Assembly: GCF_030823375.1 (NCBI RefSeq)
Contig: NZ_JAUSXB010000001.1
Span: 2,728,001-2,792,000, forward strand
Source: Pseudarthrobacter siccitolerans
Lineage (GTDB): Bacteria; Actinomycetota; Actinomycetes; Actinomycetales; Micrococcaceae
Length of the DNA: 64,000 nt
Reading direction: 5' to 3'
The first letter of the stretch is position 1; each line of letters opens with the position of its first letter. A program made the position numbers and the translations under genes. Below are positions 34,311 to 43,449 of this stretch, piece by piece. The notes beneath the pieces are model-generated. The model saw only the letters and a program-made list of their open reading frames with translations, searched no databases and was not told the origin of the DNA.

Positions 34311-34691
34311 TTAGACAGCTGCTTGGACGACGGGGCCTGTGGTGGTGACGCCGGCGTCGCGCAGGGCCAGGAAGCCGCCGTCGACATGCACGGCCTGCGA
34401 GTATCCGAGCACCTTGAGCTTCTGCGCCACCGGGCCGGAGCCATTCACGGAGCCGCAGAACACCACGATTTTCTGGTCGGTGCCAGTTACCTGGGGAAGC
34501 CGGGAGTCCAAGTCCGGGCCGAAGTCCTGTGCCACGTTTTCGCGGTCAACTACTACCGCGCCCGGGATGCTTCCGGTGCTGGCCCGGCCGGCTTCGCTGC
34601 GGACATCGATCAGGAGGACGCCCTCCTCAATCAGCCGGGCGGCCTGGTCAGCGCTGATCAGCTGGGCATCCTGGGTGTTCTGTTCGCTCAT
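34311..34691 (-). CDS. Rhodanese-like domain protein
   Basis: A 126-residue single-domain rhodanese. LISADQAARLIEEGVLLIDVRSEAGRAS opens the fold with the conserved LIDVR, IPGAVVVDRENV follows, and the active loop is VVFCGSVNGSGP with the catalytic Cys near residue 84. Such proteins transfer sulfane sulfur or carry persulfide. AAGGAGC precedes the ATG. Stand-alone gene. Confidence 0.88.
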   Translation of the reverse strand: MSEQNTQDAQLISADQAARLIEEGVLLIDVRSEAGRASTGSIPGAVVVDRENVAQDFGPDLDSRLPQVTGTDQKIVVFCGSVNGSGPVAQKLKVLGYSQAVHVDGGFLALRDAGVTTTGPVVQAAV

Positions 34692-34940
34692 GGTCTGCTC
34701 CTTCTATTGGCGGCTTGGACATGGCATGACCCTACGGATCTCCCGCCCGTCCCGCACCCCGGCCGTCACCGGACTCAACCTTGCGAAACGCCGGGTAACG
34801 CAGGCCAAAACTGGTTCATAAATGACGCAATCAAAAGCACTCACAGCGTGCGCACAGCACCGTGAAAGAGCTTGGACAGGTTCCGGTTTGAGGATAGGAA
34901 CAGCTTCGAAGTCCGGAGCGGATCCAGAAGGAGCATCATT

Positions 34941-35534
34941 GTGAACAAGGTCCGGAAAATCGCGGCAGGCGCTACCCTGATCGGCGCCCTCGTCGGCGGC
35001 GGAGCCCTCACCGCTATGGCACTGCCTGCCAGCGCTGCCACCACCACTACGTCAACCACCGCAGTCGACAGGTCAAAGCATGTGCAGGAAACCGAACTGA
35101 CCGGGGAGACCGCTACCAAGGTCCAGGAGGCGGTTCTGGCCGCCAACGCCGGCGCCACCGTTGACCGCATGGAAACTGAGGGCGACGGCACCGCCGTGTA
35201 CGAAGCGCACATCACCAAGACTGACGGCACCCGCGCCACCGTCAAGCTCGACGCCAACTTCACCATCACCGCCACCGAAACGGGCGGAAAGGGCGGCCAC
35301 GGGCACGGGCAGGGTGGAAACGAAACCGAACTGACCGGAGACACCGCTGCCAAGGTCCAGGAGGCGGTTCTGGCCGCCAACGCCGGTGCCTCCGTTGACC
35401 GCATGGAAACTGAGGGCGACGGCACCGCCGTGTACGAAGCCCACATCACCAAGACTGACGGCACCCGCGCCACCGTCAAGCTCGACGCCAACTTCACCAT
35501 CACCGCCACCGAAACCGGCAAGGGCGGCCACTAA
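34941..35534 (+). CDS. Secreted protein with two near-identical PepSY-like domains
   Basis: GTG 34941 follows AGAAGGAG. The 197-residue product has a signal peptide ending near residue 34 (ALPASA-A). Two copies of a PepSY-like module follow (about 50-113 and 128-190), each with TKVQEAVLAANAGA or AAKVQEAVLAANAGA, VDRMETEGDGTAVYEAHITK and VKLDANFTITATET. A Gly/His linker (GGKGGHGHGQGG) separates them and the end is GKGGH, so metal binding is possible. It precedes a ferric-reductase-like gene on the same strand. PepSY domains often act in redox or protease inhibition; the role here is inferred. Confidence 0.75.
   Translation: MNKVRKIAAGATLIGALVGGGALTAMALPASAATTTTSTTAVDRSKHVQETELTGETATKVQEAVLAANAGATVDRMETEGDGTAVYEAHITKTDGTRATVKLDANFTITATETGGKGGHGHGQGGNETELTGDTAAKVQEAVLAANAGASVDRMETEGDGTAVYEAHITKTDGTRATVKLDANFTITATETGKGGH
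35088..35531 (+). repeat. Tandem 234-bp-spaced direct duplication inside the PepSY-like gene
   Basis: Units of about 210 bp start at 35088 and 35322 and are nearly identical at DNA level, differing only by scattered bases such as GCC/TCC. Each ends in AAGGGCGGCCAC. The low divergence points to a recent duplication or ongoing gene conversion. Confidence 0.85.
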
Positions 35535-35682
35535 CCAACCCGATTCCTCTGGCGGAGGCAGCACTGCTGCTCCCGCCGGAGGAGTTAACCGCGTTGGCTC
35601 CGGAACACCCGCCATTAGGAGGACCATTGACCATCTGCCGCCCCATCGCCCGGGTGAGGACCAGGGCCCGGAGCTTCCGGCA

Positions 35683-35988
35683 ATGAGCACCCCAGCCCCG
35701 GCGCGTCCACGTTTGAGGCCGCCGGGGGTGGCCCCAGGCGGCCGGGCCGGGGCGTGGGCATGGCTCCAGCGGGCACTGTCCATCACGGTCGTCGGCGCCG
35801 CCGTCATCACCGGTCTGCAACTCGGGCTGAACGCACCGGCGGTCTCGCCCGTTCAGCAGGCAACCGTCTCCGCGGAGACAACCACGGGCAACTCACCGGC
35901 GCTCACACCGCCCCTTCAACAGCAGGTCCTGCCCGCTCCAGCCAGGGACAGGACGGCCCGCGGCCGGGACCAGGGGCGGGGGAGGTAG
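35683..35988 (+). CDS. Hypothetical single-membrane-segment protein
   Basis: The 101-residue protein has a basic N-terminus (ARPRLRPPGVAPGGRAG), one membrane helix (about 30-50, LSITVVGAAVITGLQLGL), and an extracellular Pro/Gln/Arg-rich tail. ATG 35683 is used; the frame is also open upstream without a convincing start. It lies between the PepSY-like gene and the ferric-reductase-like gene on the same strand. Function unknown. Confidence 0.5.
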   Translation: MSTPAPARPRLRPPGVAPGGRAGAWAWLQRALSITVVGAAVITGLQLGLNAPAVSPVQQATVSAETTTGNSPALTPPLQQQVLPAPARDRTARGRDQGRGR

Positions 35989-36061
35989 CGGACGACTGTC
36001 CCTCAACATAACAAATACGCGGTGGCGGGCTCTTTGTCCGCCCCGAAGGAAGAAGACGACG

Positions 36062-37429
36062 ATGACAGTATCAGCCGACCGCACAGGGAGCGGGCCGCCA
36101 TATGCCGGTTGGCCCGACGTGAGTGGTTCGCGGATCATTTCGCCGGCTGCGGTGCTCTGGCTGGTCGCTGCCGGCGCTGTCGCGGCCACTGCCCTGGCCG
36201 CAATCAGCGCCCCTCAGCCATTGCGTTGGAACCTGCCGCTCCTGGCCCACATCTCCGGCCTGCTCGCCGGATACGGGGTCACAGTCATGGTTGCCCTCAT
36301 GTCCCGCGCCCCTTCGCTGGAACGGGGCGTCGGCGCCGACCGGCTGGCCCGATGGCACGGGATGGGCGGCAAGGCCATCTTCTGCCTGATCCTGATCCAC
36401 GGCTTCGCCGCGACCGCCACCTGGGCAACCAGCCAACGCACCACCCTGTGGGCGGCTGCCACCGACGTCCTCCGCATGCCCGGCCTTATCGCAGCCACTA
36501 CGGGCACCGTGATCTTCCTGTCCGTCGGCATCATCTCGGCCCGGAGCGTACGCCGAAAGCTAACGTACGAAACCTGGCACTTTCTTCATCTGATGACGTA
36601 TGTGGCCATCGCCTTGTCCTTTTCCCATGAACTGGCGGGGCCGGACCTCGCCGGACTACCGCTCGTTCAGGTGGCGTGGAGCCTCCTGTACACGTTCAGC
36701 TTTGGGTTGATACTGCGGTACCGGGTCCTGGCTCCGCTCACGCAGCTATTGCGCCACCGCCTTCGTGTCGATCATGTCCTCGACGAGGGAAACGGAGTGG
36801 TCAGCATCATCCTTCGCGGCCGTCACCTCAACGAACTAAACGCCGAATCCGGACAGTTTTTCCGCTGGAGGTTCCTGACCAGCGCCACCTGGCAGTCCTC
36901 CCACCCTTTCTCACTCTCCGCCCCGCCGCACGACCAGTTCCTGCGCATAACCGTCAAAGCCGTGGGTGATGGCACGAGGTTGATCCACTCAGTACGAGCC
37001 GGCACACGAGTCCTGGCGCAAGGCCCGTACGGCGCCATGACCAAAGAGCGCCGCCAGGGCCGCGGAGCACTGCTCATCGGCGGAGGGGTGGGAATCACCC
37101 CCATGCGTGCCCTCTTCGAGACACTGCCGGTACCCGGACAAGACCTGACCCTGCTATACAGGGCATCCTCCCCGGAAGAGGTGCTCTTTCGTGACGAACT
37201 CGAACACATCGCCCGGCATCGTGGAGCGCAATTGATCTTCCTGACCGGACCAGCGGCCGACCCGCGAAACGCGATCACCGCCCAGAGCCTGAGGACAATG
37301 ATCCCTGACCTTGCAGCCCGCGACGTATACATCTGCGCATCCCCCCGCTTCTCCGCCGCCGCGAGAGCAGCCCTGACCCAGGCCGGGCTGCCGCGCCGGC
37401 AACTGCACCAGGAGGAATTCATCTTCTAG
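36062..37429 (+). CDS. Ferric-reductase-like membrane flavoprotein with ferredoxin-NADP reductase domain
   Basis: The 455-residue protein has about six membrane helices in residues 20-225, with His residues in LARWHGMGGKAIFCLILIHGF and ETWHFLHLMTYV suited to bind two haems. A FNR-like FAD domain (about 235-330, SSHPFSLSAPP) and a NAD-binding domain (LLIGGGVGITPMRALFE and the end QLHQEEFIF) follow. It should pass electrons from NAD(P)H across the membrane. In related genomes an FMN-binding protein and ApbE often follow; here none does. PepSY-like and small membrane proteins precede it. Confidence 0.85.
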   Translation: MTVSADRTGSGPPYAGWPDVSGSRIISPAAVLWLVAAGAVAATALAAISAPQPLRWNLPLLAHISGLLAGYGVTVMVALMSRAPSLERGVGADRLARWHGMGGKAIFCLILIHGFAATATWATSQRTTLWAAATDVLRMPGLIAATTGTVIFLSVGIISARSVRRKLTYETWHFLHLMTYVAIALSFSHELAGPDLAGLPLVQVAWSLLYTFSFGLILRYRVLAPLTQLLRHRLRVDHVLDEGNGVVSIILRGRHLNELNAESGQFFRWRFLTSATWQSSHPFSLSAPPHDQFLRITVKAVGDGTRLIHSVRAGTRVLAQGPYGAMTKERRQGRGALLIGGGVGITPMRALFETLPVPGQDLTLLYRASSPEEVLFRDELEHIARHRGAQLIFLTGPAADPRNAITAQSLRTMIPDLAARDVYICASPRFSAAARAALTQAGLPRRQLHQEEFIF

Positions 37430-37485
37430 GTCCCGCAAGGCTGCCGCTTCAGCCACCGAGCGGAACAGCTGGTGGGTGGACCTGG

Positions 37486-38208
37486 TCAGGCCAGCCGCTC
37501 GCCCGTGATGTCGACCAAGTGGTCCAGGAGTCCGTTCTGGAACCGCTCGTCGCGAGCCGCAGGATGCGGCTTCTCCCGGTGCTGGTGGAACCAGTAACCG
37601 CCACTGGTCAGGGCTGCCGGGTCATTGCTGGTGGCGAGCCATTCCTGCGTCAGGTGGCCGAGCCGCAGGTCGTCCGGGGCGCCAGCGCCGCCCATCCTGG
37701 TGGGCACCCAGCCAGGATCCACGGCATTGCTGAGGACGTCCGGCCATAAACGGGCGACGGCGGCTGCAAGGGCTGTGAGGTAGAGCTTGCTGTCCGAGTA
37801 GGTCACCTTCCCCGTGCCCCCTTCGAGCCTGCTGAGATCGGCGTGGCCGCCGCGGTGCATGCCGCTGCTGAGGTAGACCAGCCGCTGCGGCCGGTTAATG
37901 AGCGCAGTGAGCAGATAGGGTGCCGCAACGTTGACCTGAAAGATGTCCCGGCTGTGCAGGACCCCCGCGTTGTGGATGACGGCGTCCACCGGACCGAGGG
38001 CGTTGACTTTTTGAGCGACGCCACGCGTCTGTTCCAAGTCGGAGAGGTCGCCCACCACGGCTGTGGCCCCGCGATCCACGAGATCATTTACCGCGCCCAA
38101 ACGGGCAGTATTCCGGACATGGACAATAACGTCGTGGCCGTTGTCCAAAAGGGTCTGCGCCGTAGCCGGTCCCAGACCATCAGCAGAGCCGGTGACAAAA
38201 ACACGCAT
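37486..38208 (-). CDS. Short-chain dehydrogenase/reductase (SDR)
   Basis: ATG 38208 follows GGAGGAG and gives 240 residues. RVFVTGSADGLGPATAQTLL (2-21) is the NAD(P)-binding site (TGxxxGxG), HNAGV the NAG motif, and YLSSGMHRGGH plus YSDSKLYL the catalytic Ser-Tyr-Lys. Closest shape: atypical reductases of retinol-dehydrogenase or protochlorophyllide-reductase type. It is last in a tight run after UvrA-like and MOSC genes, 31 bp from MOSC. Substrate unknown. Confidence 0.85.
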   Translation of the reverse strand: MRVFVTGSADGLGPATAQTLLDNGHDVIVHVRNTARLGAVNDLVDRGATAVVGDLSDLEQTRGVAQKVNALGPVDAVIHNAGVLHSRDIFQVNVAAPYLLTALINRPQRLVYLSSGMHRGGHADLSRLEGGTGKVTYSDSKLYLTALAAAVARLWPDVLSNAVDPGWVPTRMGGAGAPDDLRLGHLTQEWLATSNDPAALTSGGYWFHQHREKPHPAARDERFQNGLLDHLVDITGERLA

Positions 38209-38239
38209 GATTACTCCTCCTCCTATCGCACAGACGCAA

Positions 38240-38812
38240 CTACGGCAGCCGGCCCGGCCGCAGCAGCGACGGAACCCCCGCCTGCCCGGGATCCAGCGGA
38301 ACAGGGCTGACCAGCACCGCAGGGCCGCGGTGCAGAATCCCATCGGAGAGTGCCCGGCAACGAATGCCGCCCCGGCCGCGCATCGCAGCATGGGCCCCCG
38401 GTGCCAGGACCTCGTTCATCCAGGCGCACGGGTGCGCGGGGCGGCCGCCATGGAACCCAACCACCGAGCCGCCGGATTCCAGCGCGAAGTCCTGCCCCAG
38501 CAGCGGAGTCAGGTGCGCGCCGCGGAGGATCACGTTCCGCCGGGTTGCCAGGGGATCAAACGGCCCGGCTTCCAGTTCCGTGGCCATGGTTTCCAGGGAC
38601 TCGGCGGCGAACAGGGTCACCGCAGCGTCCATGTGCGCGGCCTTGCCGAAGAACCGGTCACCCACAATGCCCTTGCCGGCCACCACCTCCGCGGTCTCGG
38701 CGTCGAACGTTGGCACGTCTGCAGCGCCGTCCCGGGCCCGGCCAAAGTAGGCATGAGCGGGTGACACCAGCAGGTGCAGGATCTCGACGTCGTACCTATA
38801 GGTTTCCGTCAT
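38240..38812 (-). CDS. MOSC domain protein
   Basis: A 190-residue protein of the MOSC (molybdenum cofactor sulfurase C-terminal) family. GKGIVGDRFFGKAAH carries the GxxGDR element, RRNVILRGAHLTPLLGQDFAL the central element, and PCAWMNEVLAPGAHAAM the Cys that can carry persulfide sulfur. It is preceded by the UvrA paralogue with a five-base gap. Family members handle sulfur transfer or bind Moco; role here unknown. Confidence 0.85.
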   Translation of the reverse strand: MTETYRYDVEILHLLVSPAHAYFGRARDGAADVPTFDAETAEVVAGKGIVGDRFFGKAAHMDAAVTLFAAESLETMATELEAGPFDPLATRRNVILRGAHLTPLLGQDFALESGGSVVGFHGGRPAHPCAWMNEVLAPGAHAAMRGRGGIRCRALSDGILHRGPAVLVSPVPLDPGQAGVPSLLRPGRLP

Positions 38813-38817
38813 GCCGC

Positions 38818-41211
38818 CTAAGCACCAACATACGCAGCCAGGTGCTTGCCGGTTAGCGTGGAAGCGTCGGCCACCAGCTCGGCGGGAGTGCCCTCGAAAA
38901 CGATCCGCCCGCCGTCGTGCCCTGCTCCCGGACCCAGGTCGATGATCCGGTCCGCGTGCGCCATCACTGCCTGGTGGTGCTCGATAACGATCACGGACTT
39001 GCCGGAATCGACCAGCCGGTCCAGCAGGCCCAGCAGGTTCTCGACGTCGGCCAGGTGCAGGCCGGTGGTGGGCTCATCGAGGACGTACACGTCGCCCTTC
39101 TCGGCCATCTGGGTGGCGAGCTTGAGCCGCTGGCGCTCGCCGCCTGAAAGCGTGGTGAGCGGCTGGCCGAGGCTGAGGTAGCCCAGGCCCACGTCCTCGA
39201 GCCGGTCCAGGACGGTACGCGCCGCCGGGGTTTTGGCCTCGCCTTCGGCGAAGAAGGCGGCGGCCTCGGTCACGGACATGGCCAGCACGTCGGCGATGTT
39301 CTTGCCGCCGAGGGTGTATTCCAGCACAGAGGCCTGGAAGCGGCGGCCCTCGCAGTCCTCGCACGGGGACTCCACGGTGGCCATCACGCCCAGTTCGGTG
39401 AAGATGACGCCGGCGCCGTTGCAGGTGGGGCACGCGCCCTCGGAGTTCGAGCTGAACAGTGCCGGCTTCACCCCGTTGGCCTTGGCGAACGCCTTGCGGA
39501 TGGGCTCCAGCAGGCCCGTGTACGTGGCCGGGTTGCTGCGCCGGGACCCCTTGATGGCGCCCTGGTCGATCACCACCACGCCCTCGCGCTTGGCCACCGA
39601 GCCGTGGATCAGCGAGCTCTTGCCCGAGCCGGCCACGCCGGTAACCACCGTCAGGACACCCAGGGGGATGTCGACGTCCACCGCCTGCAGGTTGTGCGTC
39701 GACGCCCCTCGGACTTCCAGCGCGCCGGAGGCCATCCGGACCGCTTCCTTGAGTGACGCGCGGTCTCCCAGGTGGCGCCCTGTGATGGTGTCGCTGGCCC
39801 GTAGGCCCTCGACGCTGCCTTCAAAACAGACTGTGCCACCGGCGGTGCCGGCCCCGGGACCGAGGTCGACGACGTGGTCGGCGATGGCGATGGTTTCCGG
39901 CTTGTGCTCCACCACCAGCACGGTGTTGCCTTTGTCCCGCAGTTGCAGCAGCAGCTGGTTCATGCGTTCGATGTCGTGCGGGTGCAGCCCGATGGTCGGC
40001 TCGTCAAAGACGTAGGTGACGTCGGTGAGCGAAGAACCGAGGTGCCGGATCATCTTGGTGCGCTGGGCCTCGCCACCGGACAGCGTACCGGCGGGACGGT
40101 CCAGGCTCAGGTAGCCCAGGCCGATGTCGGAGAACGAGTCCAGCAGGTGCTGGAGCCCCTTGAGCAGGGGAGCCACCGAGGGGTCCTTGAGACCGCGGAT
40201 CCACTCGGCGAGGTCGCTGATCTGCATCTGGCACAGCTCGGCGATGTTCTTGCCGTTGATCTTCGAGGACAGCGCCTGCTGCGTCAACCGGGTGCCGTGG
40301 CACTCCGGACAGGTCTGGAACGTCACGGCCCGCTCCACAAACCGGCGCACGTGCGGCTGCATGGCCTCGGGGTCCTTGGACAGCATGGACTTCTGGATCT
40401 TGGGGATGATCCCCTCGAACGTCAGGTTGACGCCCTCCACCTTGATCTTGGTGGGCTCCGCGTACAGCATCGTTTCCAGCTGCTTTTTGGTGAATTTGGC
40501 AATGGGCTTGTCCATGGGCAGCCCCATGCCCTCGAACAGGCGCCCGTACCAGCCGTCCATCGAGTAGCCCGGAACGAGCAGCGCTCCGTCACCGAGGGAC
40601 TTGTCGTCGTCGTACAGGGCCGTGAGGTCGATGTCGCTGACCGCCCCCATGCCCTCGCACCGCGGGCACATGCCGCCCAGGTAAACGGCCTGCTGGACGA
40701 CCGCTTTCTCCACCCGGCCGCCGCTCTTCTCCGTGGACATGACGCCGCTTGCTTTGCGGGTGGGCACGTTGAAGGAAAAGGCCGTGGGCGGCCCACCATA
40801 GGGGGAGCCCAGCCGGCTGAAGAGGATGCGCAGCATCGCGTTCGCGTCGGTGGCCGTGCCCACGGTGGAGCGCGGGTTGGCGCCCATCCGCTCCTGGTCC
40901 ACGATGATCGCCGTGGTCAGGCCCTCCAGGAAGTCCACCTCGGGCCGGGCCAGCGACGGCATAAAGCCCTGCACGAACGCGCTGTAGGTTTCGTTGATCA
41001 TCCGCTGCGACTCAGCAGCGATGGTGGCAAACACCAGGGAGCTCTTGCCCGAGCCGGACACACCCGTGAATACGGTCAGGCGGCGCTTGGGCAGCTCGAC
41101 GCTGACGTCCTTGAGGTTGTTTTCCCGCGCGCCTTGCACACGGATCAGGTCGTGGGCGTCGGCAACGTGCAGCCCGTTGGTCCGGGGATCAGTACTGGTG
41201 TCCGTGCTCAT
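38818..41211 (-). CDS. UvrA paralogue (class II/III, DrrC-like) ABC protein
   Basis: The 797-residue tandem ABC ATPase resembles UvrA but is shorter than the canonical 950 or so residues. Walker A GVSGSGKSS and GVAGSGKSS, signatures LSGGEAQR and LSGGERQR, and Walker B-type VFDEPTIGLH and VLDEPTTGLH are present. Zinc-finger cysteines (CPRCEG, CPECHG, CPTCNG, CEDCEG) are kept; the shortening fits loss of the UvrB-binding insertion. Paralogues of this kind give resistance to DNA-binding drugs such as daunorubicin. It heads a run with MOSC and SDR genes. Confidence 0.87.
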   Translation of the reverse strand: MSTDTSTDPRTNGLHVADAHDLIRVQGARENNLKDVSVELPKRRLTVFTGVSGSGKSSLVFATIAAESQRMINETYSAFVQGFMPSLARPEVDFLEGLTTAIIVDQERMGANPRSTVGTATDANAMLRILFSRLGSPYGGPPTAFSFNVPTRKASGVMSTEKSGGRVEKAVVQQAVYLGGMCPRCEGMGAVSDIDLTALYDDDKSLGDGALLVPGYSMDGWYGRLFEGMGLPMDKPIAKFTKKQLETMLYAEPTKIKVEGVNLTFEGIIPKIQKSMLSKDPEAMQPHVRRFVERAVTFQTCPECHGTRLTQQALSSKINGKNIAELCQMQISDLAEWIRGLKDPSVAPLLKGLQHLLDSFSDIGLGYLSLDRPAGTLSGGEAQRTKMIRHLGSSLTDVTYVFDEPTIGLHPHDIERMNQLLLQLRDKGNTVLVVEHKPETIAIADHVVDLGPGAGTAGGTVCFEGSVEGLRASDTITGRHLGDRASLKEAVRMASGALEVRGASTHNLQAVDVDIPLGVLTVVTGVAGSGKSSLIHGSVAKREGVVVIDQGAIKGSRRSNPATYTGLLEPIRKAFAKANGVKPALFSSNSEGACPTCNGAGVIFTELGVMATVESPCEDCEGRRFQASVLEYTLGGKNIADVLAMSVTEAAAFFAEGEAKTPAARTVLDRLEDVGLGYLSLGQPLTTLSGGERQRLKLATQMAEKGDVYVLDEPTTGLHLADVENLLGLLDRLVDSGKSVIVIEHHQAVMAHADRIIDLGPGAGHDGGRIVFEGTPAELVADASTLTGKHLAAYVGA

Positions 41212-41303
41212 CGGGTCTCCATCTGTTGGGCTGCGGTTTGTCGTGCCGGGGGAGACTGCGCCGGCAGCCTCCCCCCGGCGCCACTGGTTTCAATCCTCCC
41301 AGC

Positions 41304-41726
41304 TCAGGGCTGCTGGTTGATGCGGACGGTGTTGCCTGCCGGGTCGCGGAAGGCGCAGTCGCGGATTCCGTAGGGCTGGTCGACGGGTTCCTGGACGACG
41401 TCGGCCCCGCTCGCTTCCACTGTGGCGAACGCGGCGTCCACGTCCGGGGAGGACAGCACGACCGTGGCGTAGGTGCCCTTGGCCATCATCTCGGCGATGG
41501 TGCGGCGTTCGTCGTCGGTGATGCCCGGATCCACGGCCGGCGGGTGCAGGACGATGGACACGTCCGGCTGCCCGGCAGGGCCCACGGTGATCCAGCGCAT
41601 GGTGCCGCGGCCAACATCGTTGCGGACCTCGAAGCCCAGGGCGTCGCGGTAAAACGCCAGGGAGGCGTCGGGATCGGTATGCGGAAGGAACGTTGAGGAA
41701 ATGCTGATCTTGTTCATGAACGTCAT
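41304..41726 (-). CDS. VOC family protein
   Basis: A 140-residue vicinal oxygen chelate protein: KISISSTFLPHTDPDASLAFYRDALGFEVR at the start and DCAFRDPAGNTVRINQQP at the end. Its ATG (41726, or 41717 for MNKIS) overlaps the stop of the AraC-type regulator by four bases, so the two are co-translated and the regulator probably serves this protein. Substrate unknown. Confidence 0.85.
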   Translation of the reverse strand: MTFMNKISISSTFLPHTDPDASLAFYRDALGFEVRNDVGRGTMRWITVGPAGQPDVSIVLHPPAVDPGITDDERRTIAEMMAKGTYATVVLSSPDVDAAFATVEASGADVVQEPVDQPYGIRDCAFRDPAGNTVRINQQP

Positions 41727-42172
41727 GCTAGTTGCGGCTCCGGCGCGCGCGCTTCTCGATTCCTGACCGGTCTGGTGACCTGTTTCGCCACGCACGCCGG
41801 GATGCCCGCCGTCGAGACGGCTGCCTCCTGTTTATAGACGCTGGGCGGCATGCCCACCAGTTCCGTGAAGCGGGTGCTGAAGGTCCCCAGCGAGGAACAG
41901 CCGACGGCGAAACACACCTGCGTGACGGAAAGGTCACCGCGGCGCAGCAGCGCCATGGCCCGTTCGATGCGCCGGGTCATGAGGTAGCTGTACGGCGATT
42001 CCTGGTAGGCGAGCTTGAACCTGCGGCTCAGGTGACCGGCCGACATGTGGACGCCGCGGGCCAGGGATTCAACATCCAGCGGTTGCGCGTATTCCCGGTC
42101 GATCCGGTCCTTGACGCGGCGAAGGTCCCGCAGCTCACGAAAGCGCGCATCGGAGAGGGGGCTGGTGGTCAC
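41723..42172 (-). CDS. AraC-family helix-turn-helix regulator (DNA-binding domain only)
   Basis: The 149-residue protein is almost only an AraC-type double HTH: LRRVKDRIDREYAQPLDVESLARGVHMSAGHLSRRFKLAYQESPYSYL (about 18-65), then MALLRRGDLSVTQVCFAVGCSSLGTFSTRFTELVGMPPSVYK. There is no sensory domain, as in SoxS- or MarA-like proteins, so its level may be what is controlled. It overlaps the VOC gene by four bases. Its C-terminal tail is variable. Confidence 0.88.
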   Translation of the reverse strand: MTTSPLSDARFRELRDLRRVKDRIDREYAQPLDVESLARGVHMSAGHLSRRFKLAYQESPYSYLMTRRIERAMALLRRGDLSVTQVCFAVGCSSLGTFSTRFTELVGMPPSVYKQEAAVSTAGIPACVAKQVTRPVRNREARAPEPQLA

Positions 42173-42245
42173 ACCTCAGATCGTGCTACGCGGCGGGGGA
42201 GTTGTCCAGAGGGGCAGGACCGGAGCGGGCCCGGACGGCAGCACA

Positions 42246-42286
42246 ATGCCGGGCAGGGAACGCAGTTTGCGAACCCTGCCCGGCAT
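42246..42286 (-). terminator. Hairpin terminator of the glycoside operon
   Basis: ATGCCGGGCAGGG pairs perfectly with CCCTGCCCGGCAT across a 15-base loop, 36 bp downstream of the last gene stop at 42322. Ends the seven-gene operon starting at 49582. Confidence 0.75.
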
Positions 42287-42321
42287 CGGACAGCGGCTTC
42301 CCGGGCCGGCCGTAAACCTTT

Positions 42322-43449
42322 CTAGGAAGCGGCCCCCTGGGCCTGGAGCCTGTCCATCCCGCCGGTCAGGACGGTCAACTCGACGCTGTCGGGCCGTTCC
42401 ACCGTGCTGCTGATGCGTACGGCGGAACCGGTGTGGGCTGATTCGAGCACGGATTCCATGACTTCCAGGGCATGGTAGGCCAGGGCTCCGCCCGCACGGG
42501 GCTCTGCGCCTTCAGGGGTGGACGCGAGGTCTGCGATGCCGAAGCCGCGCCCCGAATCAACGTACCCGGCGGAGACCGGAAGGGTCTCCCAGGCCTCGGC
42601 GCCCAGGGAGAACAGCTGGACCTCGCCATCGAAGTGGTTGGGGTCCGGCACAACCAGCGATCCGCGTTCCCCGTGGATCTCGATGTTCGGCGACTTGGAC
42701 TTCACGGCGTCGAAGCTCATGAACAGGGTGGAGAGCGCACCGGAGGCGTGGACCAGGACGCCGGTGACGTGGGAGTCGATGTCCACGGGGACCTTTTCTC
42801 CCTGCCGGGGGCCGGAACCGATGGTCCGTTCATTGCGGGTGTGGCTCGCGGCGCCCATCACCGAGACCACCGGGCCCAGCAGCGTTACCAGGGCGGTGAC
42901 GTAGTAGGGGCCCATGTCCAGGAGCGGGCCGCCGCCGGGCTGGTAGTAGAAATCCGGATTCGGGTGCCAGCGCTCGTGGCCGGGTGTCACCATCGTGGCG
43001 GAGGCAGAGATGGGCGCACCGATCAGCCCGTCATCGATTGCCTTGCGGGCGGTCTGGATGCCGGTGCCCAGTACCGTATCCGGAGCGCAGCCGACGGCGA
43101 CGCCTGCCTCGCGTGCTGCCTCCAGCACCTGGCGTGCCTCCGCAGTTGTCGCGGCAAGGGGCTTCTCGCCGTACACGCTTTTGCCCGCGGCGATGGCCTT
43201 CAGCGCCACCTCAGCGTGCGCGGCGGGGATGGTGAGGTTCAGGACCAGTTCGACGTCGTCCGCCGCGAGGAGCTCGTCCACGGAAACGGCGCGAACGCCC
43301 TCGTACTGCTCCGCCGCAGCCTTGGCGCGTGCGGGATCCAAATCCGCTACCGCCACCAGTTCGACGTCCTCGAGTTTCCGGAAGTTGGTGAGGTACTGCG
43401 CGATGATGGCGCCGCAGCCGACGATTCCTACTTTCAGCGGCTTGCCCAT
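42322..43449 (-). CDS. Gfo/Idh/MocA family oxidoreductase
   Basis: A 375-residue NAD(P)-dependent oxidoreductase. KVGIVGCGAIIAQYLTNF (5-22) is the Rossmann glycine motif, and GKSVYGEKPLAATTAEA (about 88) contains the catalytic EKP Lys. The C-terminal substrate domain has GGGPLLDMGPYYVTAL and IEIHGERGSL. It is last in the operon, overlapping the ThuA start region by 16 bases. With another Gfo/Idh in the same operon it probably oxidises or re-reduces a sugar hydroxyl. Codons favour GAG, CAG and AAG, unlike its immediate upstream neighbour. Confidence 0.87.
   Translation of the reverse strand: MGKPLKVGIVGCGAIIAQYLTNFRKLEDVELVAVADLDPARAKAAAEQYEGVRAVSVDELLAADDVELVLNLTIPAAHAEVALKAIAAGKSVYGEKPLAATTAEARQVLEAAREAGVAVGCAPDTVLGTGIQTARKAIDDGLIGAPISASATMVTPGHERWHPNPDFYYQPGGGPLLDMGPYYVTALVTLLGPVVSVMGAASHTRNERTIGSGPRQGEKVPVDIDSHVTGVLVHASGALSTLFMSFDAVKSKSPNIEIHGERGSLVVPDPNHFDGEVQLFSLGAEAWETLPVSAGYVDSGRGFGIADLASTPEGAEPRAGGALAYHALEVMESVLESAHTGSAVRISSTVERPDSVELTVLTGGMDRLQAQGAAS

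Noticed and set aside
39874..41373. Long open frame antisense to the UvrA-like gene
   Set aside because: High-GC codon bias opens long antisense frames. The sense strand encodes clear Walker and zinc-finger motifs, and the antisense frame has no domain.
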